Assembly (NCBI GenBank): GCA_964482235.1
Contig: CAYZWU010000025.1
Location: forward strand, 1-64,000
DNA: 64,000 nt
Source: CAYZWU01 sp964482235
GTDB taxonomy: Bacteria; Planctomycetota; B15-G4; CAYZWU01
Direction of reading: 5' to 3'
Made by a program: the position numbers and the translations under genes. The notes beneath the pieces were generated by a model, which did not search any database, was not told the origin of the DNA, and saw nothing but the letters and a program-made list of their open reading frames with translations. Below, one piece after another: positions 32,587 through 39,737 of the stretch; within the stretch, counting starts at the first letter, position 1; the number at the start of each line of letters is the position of its first letter.

Positions 32587-33138
32587 ATGCAGACCGAAGT
32601 GATCATGTCCGGATTCGGTGGGCAGGGCCTCATGTCGATCGGCAAGCTTCTCGCCCTGGCGGCCCTGGAAGAGGGGAAGGCCGTGACCTGGCTGCCGTCG
32701 TACGGACCCGAGATGCGCGGCGGGACGGCAAACTGCACCGTGGTCGTTGCGGACAAGGCGATCGGCTCGCCGCTGATCTCGACACCGCGCGCCGCCCTGG
32801 TGATGAACCTTCCCTCGCTGGAGAAGTTCGCGCCGGTGCTGCGGAAGGATGGAATCCTCGTGGTGAACAGCTCCATGATTCCGGCGCGCTCCGACAGGAC
32901 GGATATCCAATCGTTCCGGATCCGCGCCAATCATATCGCCATGGAATGCGGCAGCGGGAAGTCGGCCAACCTCGTCATGCTGGGTGCCTACCTCGGCCTG
33001 GACGAGGTGGTCGCCTGCAAGACGCTGCTGAAGGCGATCAAGAAGACCTTTGCCACGAAGAAGAAATTCATCGATGTGAACTGCAACAGTTTCATGAAAG
33101 GCTACGAACTGGCCAAGGCGGGAAAGAGCGATGAGTAA
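32587..33138 (+). CDS. 2-oxoacid:ferredoxin oxidoreductase, gamma subunit
   Basis: The 183-aa gamma subunit forms the CoA-binding/domain III part of the enzyme. Features are EVIMSGFGGQGLMSIGKLLA at the start, WLPSYGPEMRGGTANCTVVV, PLISTPRAALVMNLPSLEKF and GCGSGKSANLVMLGAYLG-like region near residue 120-135 (here ECGSGKSANLVMLGAYLG). Together with delta, alpha and beta it completes a four-subunit oxidoreductase. It overlaps the NuoE-like gene by 8 nt, so the diaphorase module is made in step with the oxidoreductase. Confidence 0.92.
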   Translation: MQTEVIMSGFGGQGLMSIGKLLALAALEEGKAVTWLPSYGPEMRGGTANCTVVVADKAIGSPLISTPRAALVMNLPSLEKFAPVLRKDGILVVNSSMIPARSDRTDIQSFRIRANHIAMECGSGKSANLVMLGAYLGLDEVVACKTLLKAIKKTFATKKKFIDVNCNSFMKGYELAKAGKSDE

Positions 33139-33634
33139 GACCTGCGTTGCCGGACGAAAGAAAGGCTTCGATCCGAAGAAGATCCGTAAGATCCTGGGAC
33201 ATTACCCCGAGGGTGATTCGAAGTGCCTGATCCATGCCCTTCAGGACATCCAGGCCGCATTCGGCTTCGTTCCCTGCGAGGTCGTGGAGCAGCTCTGCGT
33301 CCACCTGAACGTGCCGATCAGCAAGGCCTTCTCCGTTTCCACCTTCTACAAGGCCTTCAGCCTCGACCCGAAGGGGGATCTGGTCATCCGCGTCTGCACG
33401 GGGACGGCGTGCCACATCCGCGGTGCGCAGACCCTGGTGGACGAACTGTCCGCCTCTCTGGGCGTCAAGGCCGGCGGTACGACGAAGGATCTCAAGTTCA
33501 CGCTGGAGACAGTCAACTGCGTGGGGGCCTGCGCCATGGCCCCGGTGGTTTCCCTCAACGGCAAATACCACGGCAACGTCCAGCCCGGCACGTTGCTCGA
33601 CAAGATCAAAGGCGGAAAGACCCATGCGCATTGA
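33131..33634 (+). CDS. NuoE/HydC-like 2Fe-2S thioredoxin-fold subunit
   Basis: A 167-aa soluble subunit of the NuoE/HoxE/HydC family. It has the N-terminal helical pair (PEGDSKCLIHALQDIQAAFG) and a thioredoxin-like domain with four cluster cysteines: CTGTACHIRGA and CVGACAMAPVVSLNGK. ISKAFSVSTFYKAFSL is characteristic. It pairs with the NuoF-like protein to form the NAD(H)-reactive flavin module of complex I, bifurcating hydrogenases and NAD-linked formate dehydrogenases. It overlaps the gene before by 8 nt and the gene after by 11 nt. Confidence 0.92.
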   Translation: MSKTCVAGRKKGFDPKKIRKILGHYPEGDSKCLIHALQDIQAAFGFVPCEVVEQLCVHLNVPISKAFSVSTFYKAFSLDPKGDLVIRVCTGTACHIRGAQTLVDELSASLGVKAGGTTKDLKFTLETVNCVGACAMAPVVSLNGKYHGNVQPGTLLDKIKGGKTHAH

Positions 33635-35495
33635 GAGTGAGAAGAGCCTGAAGAAGCTGGCGAATCAGATGCGCCGCGAGCGGAGCAAGGTGAAGATCGA
33701 GGTCCTGGTCTGCGCCGGCACCGGCTGCCTGGCCAACGGCAGCCTCGACGTGGCCGATTCCCTCGCTCGATCGATCCGGGCCCGCAAGCTCGGCGTTAAG
33801 CTCAGCCTCGGGCTGAAGAAGACGGGCTGCCACGGCTTCTGCGAGAAGGGCCCCCTGGTGGTGATCCAGCCACAGGGCGTGTTCTACAAGAGCGTGCGGC
33901 CGAAGGACGTGAAGGAGATCGTGGAGCAGACCTTGATCAAGGGCGAGGTGGTGAACCGCCTTCTCTACCGCGATCCCGGCACGAAGAAGAAGGTCGAGAC
34001 GTACAGGTCGATCCCCTTCTACAGCAAGCAGCATCGCATCGCCCTCAGGAACATCGGGAAGATCGACCCGGGCGACATCGACGACTACATCGCCCTGGGC
34101 GGCTACCAGGGCCTGGCAGAGGCGCTGAAGATGAAGCCGGCCGAGGTGATCGACGCCGTGGCCCGCTCCGGTCTCCGCGGCCGCGGAGGCGGAGGCTTTC
34201 CCACGGGCAGGAAGTGGAAGACCTGCCGCAACGTGAAGGACGGCAACGGCGATCCCGCCTTCCCCAAGTACGTACTCTGCAACGCCGACGAGGGAGACCC
34301 CGGCGCCTTCATGGACCGGAGCATCTGCGAGGGCGATCCCCACAGCGTGATCGAGGGCATGGTGATCGGCGCCTACGCCGTGGGCGCCGAGGAAGGCTTC
34401 ATCTACGTCCGCGATGAGTACCCCCTGGCGGTGGAGAACCTGGACCGCGCCATCGAGCAGGCCCGCGAGCGCGGCCTGCTGGGCGAGAAGATCCTGGGTG
34501 CGGACTTCTCCTACGACGTCTTTGTCGCGCGAGGCGGCGGCGCCTTCGTCTGCGGCGAGTCGTCGGCCCTGATGAAGTCCGTGGCCGGCGAGGTGGGGGA
34601 GCCGCGCGCCAAGTACATCCACTCGGTGGCCAAGGGCTACCTGGACAAGCCCACGGTGCTCAACAACGTGGAGACCTGGGCCAACGTGCCGTGGATCATC
34701 ACCGAGGGCGCCGACGCCTTTGCCGCTCTCGGCACGAAGAAGAGCACGGGCACCAAGGCGTTCTCCCTCGTGGGAAAGGTGAAGAACACCGGGCTCGTCG
34801 AGGTCTCCATGGGAATCACCCTGAGGGAGATCATCTACGAGATCGGCGGCGGGATCATCGGCGACAGGCCGTTCAAGGCCGTTCAGACCGGCGGTCCCTC
34901 GGGCGGCTGCCTTCCCGAGAGCCAGCTCGATCTGCCCGTCGATTTCGACACCCTCACCGATGCGGGCTCGATGATGGGCTCGGGCGGCATGATCGTGATG
35001 GACGACCGGACCTGCATGATCGACGTGGCCCGCTACTTCCTGAAGTTCCTGGTGGACGAGTCGTGCGGCAAGTGCGTTCCCTGCCGCGAGGGCGTCTTCC
35101 AGCTCTGGCAGATGGTCGAGGCGATCTGCGCCGGGAAGGGAAGGAAGGGCGACATCGAGAAGATCGAGGCGCTGAGCGACACGGTGGTCAAGGCCTCCCT
35201 CTGCGCCCTCGGCAAGTCCGCTCCCAACCCCGTGCTCTCGACGCTGCGCTACTTCCGCGACGAGTACGAGACCCACATCATCCGGAAGAAGTGTCCGGCC
35301 GGCGTCTGCAAGGATCTCTTCACCTTCACGATATCGGAGGAGACCTGCACCGGCTGCGGCGCCTGCCTGAAGGCCTGCCCCGTGGACTGCATCACGGGCA
35401 AGAAGAAGAAGCTACACACTATCGATGTCAAGCAGTGCACGCGCTGCGGAGCTTGCCGCAACGTCTGCCGGTTTGACTCAGTCGAGGTTGTCTGA
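33624..35495 (+). CDS. NuoF/HydB-like NAD(P)H:FMN subunit with extra Fe-S domains
   Basis: A 623-aa flavoprotein with the HydB-type layout. An N-terminal thioredoxin-like 2Fe-2S domain (CAGTGCLANGS, TGCHGFCEKGPL) is followed by the NuoF core. The core has the FMN/NAD site GLRGRGGGGFPTGRKW, CNADEGDPGAFMDR, GGGAFVCGESSALMKSV and the N3 cluster ESCGKCVPCREG with the later SLCALG. The C-terminal ferredoxin domain has CTGCGACLKACP and CTRCGACRNVC. The usual CGEETAL is CGESSAL here, a known variant outside complex I as I recall it. It should pass electrons between NAD(H), FMN and ferredoxin-type clusters. ATG 33624 overlaps nuoE-like; the stop overlaps the next start. Confidence 0.92.
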   Translation: MRIESEKSLKKLANQMRRERSKVKIEVLVCAGTGCLANGSLDVADSLARSIRARKLGVKLSLGLKKTGCHGFCEKGPLVVIQPQGVFYKSVRPKDVKEIVEQTLIKGEVVNRLLYRDPGTKKKVETYRSIPFYSKQHRIALRNIGKIDPGDIDDYIALGGYQGLAEALKMKPAEVIDAVARSGLRGRGGGGFPTGRKWKTCRNVKDGNGDPAFPKYVLCNADEGDPGAFMDRSICEGDPHSVIEGMVIGAYAVGAEEGFIYVRDEYPLAVENLDRAIEQARERGLLGEKILGADFSYDVFVARGGGAFVCGESSALMKSVAGEVGEPRAKYIHSVAKGYLDKPTVLNNVETWANVPWIITEGADAFAALGTKKSTGTKAFSLVGKVKNTGLVEVSMGITLREIIYEIGGGIIGDRPFKAVQTGGPSGGCLPESQLDLPVDFDTLTDAGSMMGSGGMIVMDDRTCMIDVARYFLKFLVDESCGKCVPCREGVFQLWQMVEAICAGKGRKGDIEKIEALSDTVVKASLCALGKSAPNPVLSTLRYFRDEYETHIIRKKCPAGVCKDLFTFTISEETCTGCGACLKACPVDCITGKKKKLHTIDVKQCTRCGACRNVCRFDSVEVV

Positions 35496-36292
35496 TGAAC
35501 GAGAAAACGATCAATCTTGAGATCAACGGCCGGTTCCTGCAGGCCCGGGAGGGCGAGACGGTCCTCCAGGTGGCCAGGCGGGAGGGGATCGAGATTCCCA
35601 CGCTCTGCCATCACGATGCGATCGAGCCCGTTGGGGCGTGCCGGCTCTGCCTGGTGGAGATCACCCACCCCGACTGGAAGGGATGGAAGGGTCTCGTCAC
35701 CGCCTGCCTCTACCCCGTGGAGGAGGGCCTTCAGGTCGTCACGGAATCGGGCGAGATCGGCAACGCGCGGCGGACCGTCCTCGACCTTCTGCTGGCCCGG
35801 TGCCCAGACTCCGAGGTGATCCGCGACCTGGCTGCCGCGCACGGCGTGACGGAGAGCTCGTACCGGCTGAACAAGGTCAAGACCACATGCATCCTTTGCG
35901 GCCTCTGCGTCCGCGTCTGCGCGACCAAGGGCGTCTCGGCGATCAACACGGCGGGCCGGGGGATCGAGAAGCGGATCTCGATTCCCTTCAAGCAGCCGCC
36001 CAAGGACTGCATCGGCTGCCTGAGCTGCGCCCACATCTGTCCCACGAACACGATCAGGTTCGAGGAGAACGGCGACATCCGCAAGATCTGGGGACGCAAC
36101 TTCGCCATGCTGAAGTGCGAGGCCTGCGGCTGCCCTGTGATGCCCGAAGCCCAGGCCGAGTTCGAGGCCAGGCGTTCGGGGTTGTCCGCCGAATTCTTCT
36201 CCCTCTGCCCCGACTGCAGCAGGGCGAAGACGGTGCAGACGATGGCCACGGCCTTCGACATGACCATGATGGAGAGCGGCGAGACCGCTTGA
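35495..36292 (+). CDS. NuoG/HydA N-terminal-like iron-sulfur subunit
   Basis: A 265-aa soluble protein equal to the N-terminal part of NuoG/HoxU. Residues 1-80 are a plant-type 2Fe-2S domain (CHHDAIEPVGACRLCLVEI and the later TACLYPVEEG). The His-Cys cluster region follows at about 110-125. Next come two 4Fe-4S motifs (CILCGLCVRVCA, CIGCLSCAHICP). A further cysteine-rich end has CEACGCPV and CPDCSRAKTV, a possible zinc ribbon. It has no hydrogenase H-cluster domain and no molybdopterin domain, so it is an electron-relay subunit only. Start and stop overlap (TGATG) with the NuoF-like gene. Confidence 0.9.
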   Translation: MNEKTINLEINGRFLQAREGETVLQVARREGIEIPTLCHHDAIEPVGACRLCLVEITHPDWKGWKGLVTACLYPVEEGLQVVTESGEIGNARRTVLDLLLARCPDSEVIRDLAAAHGVTESSYRLNKVKTTCILCGLCVRVCATKGVSAINTAGRGIEKRISIPFKQPPKDCIGCLSCAHICPTNTIRFEENGDIRKIWGRNFAMLKCEACGCPVMPEAQAEFEARRSGLSAEFFSLCPDCSRAKTVQTMATAFDMTMMESGETA

Positions 36293-36367
36293 CCCCGAGA
36301 CAGAGCGGCCGGGACGCAGCGCGATGCCCGGCCCGATGAGATAAAAAACGCATAGCGGGATGAGCCC

Positions 36368-36799
36368 ATGAACGAGACACTGGATACGACGAACAACAAG
36401 GTCCTGACCATCACTCCTTCCCGGTGCACCGCCTGCAGGACGTGCGAGCTGGCCTGCTCGTTCAGTCATGCCGGAAAGAGCGGTCCCGGGATCCCGCGGA
36501 TCAGGGCTTACCTCTTCTGCGAGGGAGCGGGCAAGAACCAGGTTCTCACCTGCTTCCAGTGCGACGAGGCGGCCTGTGTCCAGGTCTGTCCCGTGGAGGC
36601 GTTGAGACGGCGGGAAGACACGGACGCCATCGAGGTGGACAGGCAGCGCTGCATCGGCTGCGGACTCTGCTCCATCGCCTGTCCCTTCGGGCACATCGTC
36701 CACGAGCGATCCTCCGGCATTGCCGTCAAGTGCGATCTCTGCGGCGGCGAGCCGGCCTGCGCCGCCTTCTGTCCCACCAGGGCGATCTCGTACGAGTAA
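36368..36799 (+). CDS. Polyferredoxin-type 4Fe-4S protein (HycB/DmsB-like)
   Basis: A 143-aa electron-transfer protein with four cysteine groups of the DmsB/HycB/CooF kind: CTACRTCELACSFSH, CFQCDEAACVQVCP, CIGCGLCSIACPFG and CDLCGGEPACAAFCP. It can hold up to four 4Fe-4S clusters. CELACSFSH with AISYE at the end is close to the small ferredoxins that accompany AOR-type and other tungsten or molybdenum enzymes. It could link the Kor or AOR reactions to the NuoEFG-like module. It follows the NuoG-like gene after 75 bp within the operon. Confidence 0.9.
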   Translation: MNETLDTTNNKVLTITPSRCTACRTCELACSFSHAGKSGPGIPRIRAYLFCEGAGKNQVLTCFQCDEAACVQVCPVEALRRREDTDAIEVDRQRCIGCGLCSIACPFGHIVHERSSGIAVKCDLCGGEPACAAFCPTRAISYE

Positions 36800-36904
36800 C
36801 GGCGCGGGAGGAACGGCCGCGATCTTTCAAATAACTTCTATCTTGACAGAGCCCCTGCTGCGGCTGCCGCGGCACTGGGCTTGTTTTCCCTGGAGAGAAA
36901 AGCC

Positions 36905-38221
36905 TTGAGACATCTTGTAGGTATCCGCCGTGAGGACAAGAACAAGTGGGAAGCGCGCGTTCCCATCACACCGGCCCACGTCAGCGAGCTGGGATCGGAG
37001 CTGCCCGTCGACTTCGTGGTCCAGACGTCGTTGATCCGCGTTTTCAGCGACAGCGATTACGAGAAGGCGGGAGCCCGTGTGGCCGAGAGCCTGGACGACT
37101 GCCCCGTCGTCTTCGCGGTGAAGGAGATTCCCACCAGGCTCCTGCAGGAAGGCAGGACCTACATCTACTTTTCCCACACGATCAAGGGACAGCCCTACAA
37201 CATGGAGATGTTGAAGCGGCTGATGGAGCTGAAGTGCCAGCTCATCGACTACGAGTGCATCGTCGACGAGAAGGGCCGGCGGCTCGTCTTCTTCGGCCGC
37301 CACGCCGGGCTGGCCGGCATGATCGACGCACTCTGGGCCCTGGGGCAGCGGCTCGAGTGGGAGGGGGGCGATCCCAACCCCTTTGGCGCGGCCAGGCAGG
37401 CTTTTCGATACAGGGACCTCCCCGATGCGAAGGAAAGCCTGACCGAGGTGGGAAAGGCGATCGCGAAGAACGGAATTCCCGAGTCCCTGGCGCCGATGGT
37501 CTTCGGCTTCGCCGGATACGGCAACGTCTCGCAAGGCGCCCAGGAGATCCTCGATCTCTTCCCCGTGATCGAGGTCGATCCCGACGAGCTTCCCGGACTC
37601 TTCGAGAAGGGATCCTTCTCGACGAAGCACCTCTACAAGACGGTCTTTCACGAGAGGCACATGGTGGCCCCGAGGAACGATGGGGATCTTTTCGAGCTGC
37701 AGGACTACTACGACCACCCTGAGAAGTACCGCTCCGACTTCAACAGATACCTTCCCTACCTGTCCGTGCTGATGAACTGCATCTTCTGGACGGAGGAATA
37801 TCCCAGGCTGATCACGAATGACGAGATCGCCGGTCTCTTCGCTTCCGTCGAGAGCCCGCGCTTCCGCGTGGTGGGCGAGATCTCCTGCGATCCCGGAGGC
37901 TCTGTCGAGTTTCTCGTCAAGACGACCGATTCGGGCAATCCGGTCTTCGTCTACGATCTGGAGACAGGGAAGGCGCTCGACGGCGTGGCCGGAAAGGGGC
38001 CCGTCCTCGTGGGAGTGGACAACCTGCCCTGCGAGCTTCCGCTGGAATCGTCCGGGCACTTCTCGGAATCGCTGAAGCCGTACTTCGGCGCCATCGCCAT
38101 GGCCGACTACACCCTCCCCTATGATGCGCTCGACCTGCCTCTTCCGATCAAGAAGGCGTTGATCCTGCATCAGGGGGAGTTGACACCGGATTATCGTTAC
38201 ATGAAAGAATTTATCAGCTGA
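36905..38221 (+). CDS. Lysine-ketoglutarate reductase (saccharopine-forming), LKR domain
   Basis: A 438-aa protein of the alanine dehydrogenase/PNT-like fold, matching the LKR half of the eukaryotic AASS enzyme. It condenses lysine and 2-oxoglutarate to saccharopine with NADPH. Motifs are VGIRREDKNKWEARVPITP, FAVKEIPTRLL, TYIYFSHTIKGQPYNM, FFGRHAGLAGMIDALWALG and FGFAGYGNVSQGAQEIL (nucleotide-binding turn). No ATG fits; TTG at 36905 has GGAGAG 7-8 nt upstream and is preferred over the TTG at 36881. It lies 22 nt upstream of the partner saccharopine dehydrogenase gene. The name rests on the pairing as well as on sequence. Confidence 0.85.
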   Translation: MRHLVGIRREDKNKWEARVPITPAHVSELGSELPVDFVVQTSLIRVFSDSDYEKAGARVAESLDDCPVVFAVKEIPTRLLQEGRTYIYFSHTIKGQPYNMEMLKRLMELKCQLIDYECIVDEKGRRLVFFGRHAGLAGMIDALWALGQRLEWEGGDPNPFGAARQAFRYRDLPDAKESLTEVGKAIAKNGIPESLAPMVFGFAGYGNVSQGAQEILDLFPVIEVDPDELPGLFEKGSFSTKHLYKTVFHERHMVAPRNDGDLFELQDYYDHPEKYRSDFNRYLPYLSVLMNCIFWTEEYPRLITNDEIAGLFASVESPRFRVVGEISCDPGGSVEFLVKTTDSGNPVFVYDLETGKALDGVAGKGPVLVGVDNLPCELPLESSGHFSESLKPYFGAIAMADYTLPYDALDLPLPIKKALILHQGELTPDYRYMKEFIS

Positions 38222-38242
38222 TACTAATTGGAGACCCGAGCG

Positions 38243-39568
38243 ATGAAAAAGATCCTGGTTCTTGGAGCCGGCCTCGTGGCCCGTCCGCTGGTTCGATATC
38301 TTCTCGATGTACCGGAATATCATGTGACCGTGGCGAGCCGCACGGTGAGCAAGGCGGTCAAGCTGATCGACGGTCACGAGAAGGGATCAGCCCTCTCGCT
38401 GAACGTGTCGGACGAGGCCACTCTCGAGAAGCTGGTGAGCGAGCACGATCTTTCCATCAGCCTCCTTCCCTATGCGCACCATGTCACGGTGGCGAACTTC
38501 TGCATCAAGCACAAGAAGCAGATGGTGACCACCTCGTACGTGAGCCCCGAGATGAAGGCTCTCGACGGGGCGGCCAAGGAAGCCGGCATCACGATCCTCA
38601 ACGAGATCGGGCTCGATCCCGGCATCGACCACATGTCCGCCATGAAGGTGATTCACAAGATCCAGAACGCCGGCGGCAAGGTGACCAGGTTCTTCTCCTA
38701 CTGCGGAGGCCTCCCGGCGCCCGAGGCCAACACCAATCCGTGGGGGTACAAGTTCTCCTGGAGCCCGCGCGGCGTGGTCATGGCCGGCCGGAATTCGGCG
38801 CGCTACCTGAAGGACGGCCGGGAGGTCGACGTGCCCGGCCCCGAGCTGTTCGGCCTTCACTGGCCCGTCCCGATCCAGGGATACGGCGAGCTCGAAGCCT
38901 ACCTCAACAGGGACTCGATCCCGTACATCGACATCTACGGCCTCGAGGGCGTGACGAACATGCTGCGCGGCACACTCCGCAACACGGGTTGGTGCTACAC
39001 GATGAAGAAGCTGGCCGATTTCGGGTACTTCGATCTCGACGAGAGCGATCTTCCCGGCCGGACCGTGGCCGACGTGACCCGCCGGCTGGCCAAGGTCGAG
39101 AAGGGCGGCGACCTGAAGGATCAGGTGGCCGCGGCGCTTGACGTGAACGTTCACACCGATTCGGTTTTCCGGATGGAGTGGCTCGGGCTGCTGGAAGAGC
39201 AGGCCGTTGCCGAGGGCTGCGTCTCGCCCCTCGACGTCCTTGCGGAATGCCTGAACGCCAAGCTTGTCTACGAGCCGAAGGAGCGCGACCTCTGCGTCAT
39301 GCAGCACGAGTTCGAGGCCGAGTATCCCGACGGGCGGAGAGAGGAAACGCGTTCCACTCTGGTCGACTTCGGCATCCCGGGCGGCGACTCGTCGATGGCC
39401 CGCACCGTGAGCCTGCCGGCCGCGATCGGGGCCCGCATGATCCTCGAGGGTGATATCTCCGACCGGGGCGTGCTGATCCCCGTGGCGCCGTCGGTCTACG
39501 AGCCTGTCCTGAAGGAGCTCGAGGAGAGCGTCAACGTGATCTTCAGGGAGACGACCCGGACCCTCTGA
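38243..39568 (+). CDS. Saccharopine dehydrogenase (glutamate-forming)
   Basis: A 441-aa NAD(P)-dependent enzyme that splits saccharopine into glutamate and 2-aminoadipate-6-semialdehyde in the degradative direction. It has the Rossmann start KKILVLGAGLVARPLVRYL, the SDH core signatures LLPYAHHVTVANFCI, TTSYVSPEMKALD, NEIGLDPGIDHMSAM and FFSYCGGLPAPEANTNPWGY, and a full C-terminal domain. ATG 38243 has GGAGACC before it. In animals and plants this is the SDH half of AASS; here LKR and SDH are separate adjacent genes. It is the last gene before the long hairpin and probably ends the operon. Confidence 0.92.
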   Translation: MKKILVLGAGLVARPLVRYLLDVPEYHVTVASRTVSKAVKLIDGHEKGSALSLNVSDEATLEKLVSEHDLSISLLPYAHHVTVANFCIKHKKQMVTTSYVSPEMKALDGAAKEAGITILNEIGLDPGIDHMSAMKVIHKIQNAGGKVTRFFSYCGGLPAPEANTNPWGYKFSWSPRGVVMAGRNSARYLKDGREVDVPGPELFGLHWPVPIQGYGELEAYLNRDSIPYIDIYGLEGVTNMLRGTLRNTGWCYTMKKLADFGYFDLDESDLPGRTVADVTRRLAKVEKGGDLKDQVAAALDVNVHTDSVFRMEWLGLLEEQAVAEGCVSPLDVLAECLNAKLVYEPKERDLCVMQHEFEAEYPDGRREETRSTLVDFGIPGGDSSMARTVSLPAAIGARMILEGDISDRGVLIPVAPSVYEPVLKELEESVNVIFRETTRTL

Positions 39569-39590
39569 TAACAGGAAACCTGTAAGCCGA

Positions 39591-39701
39591 GATACCGAGC
39601 CCGCGCAATCTCCGCCATATACGGGCAGAGCCGTACTGTATCAGTGCGTGATGCTTTCCGTATATGGCGGAGATTGCGCGGGCTCGGTATCGGCGTTTTT
39701 T
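39591..39701 (+). terminator. Very long perfect hairpin with T-run after saccharopine dehydrogenase
   Basis: A 34-nt arm (39591-39624) is the exact reverse complement of 39658-39691, with a 33-nt loop, then GGCG and six Ts (39696-39701). It lies 22 nt after the operon's last stop. Its stem is far longer than a normal intrinsic terminator. A small hairpin (ACAGG-AAA-CCTGT, 39571-39583) precedes it. Confidence 0.8.
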
Positions 39702-39737
39702 CTTGCATATCTTGCATGAGCGAGACACATTCTGTGC

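Noticed and set aside
36843..36848. TTGACA upstream of the LKR gene as an internal promoter
   Set aside because: No -10-like hexamer lies 16-18 bp downstream; the region there is GC-rich.
39692..39706. Possible sigma54 -24/-12 promoter upstream of the sigma54 activator
   Set aside because: GG and GC are separated by 11 rather than 10 bases, a spacing that sigma54 does not tolerate, and the GG lies in the terminator stem.
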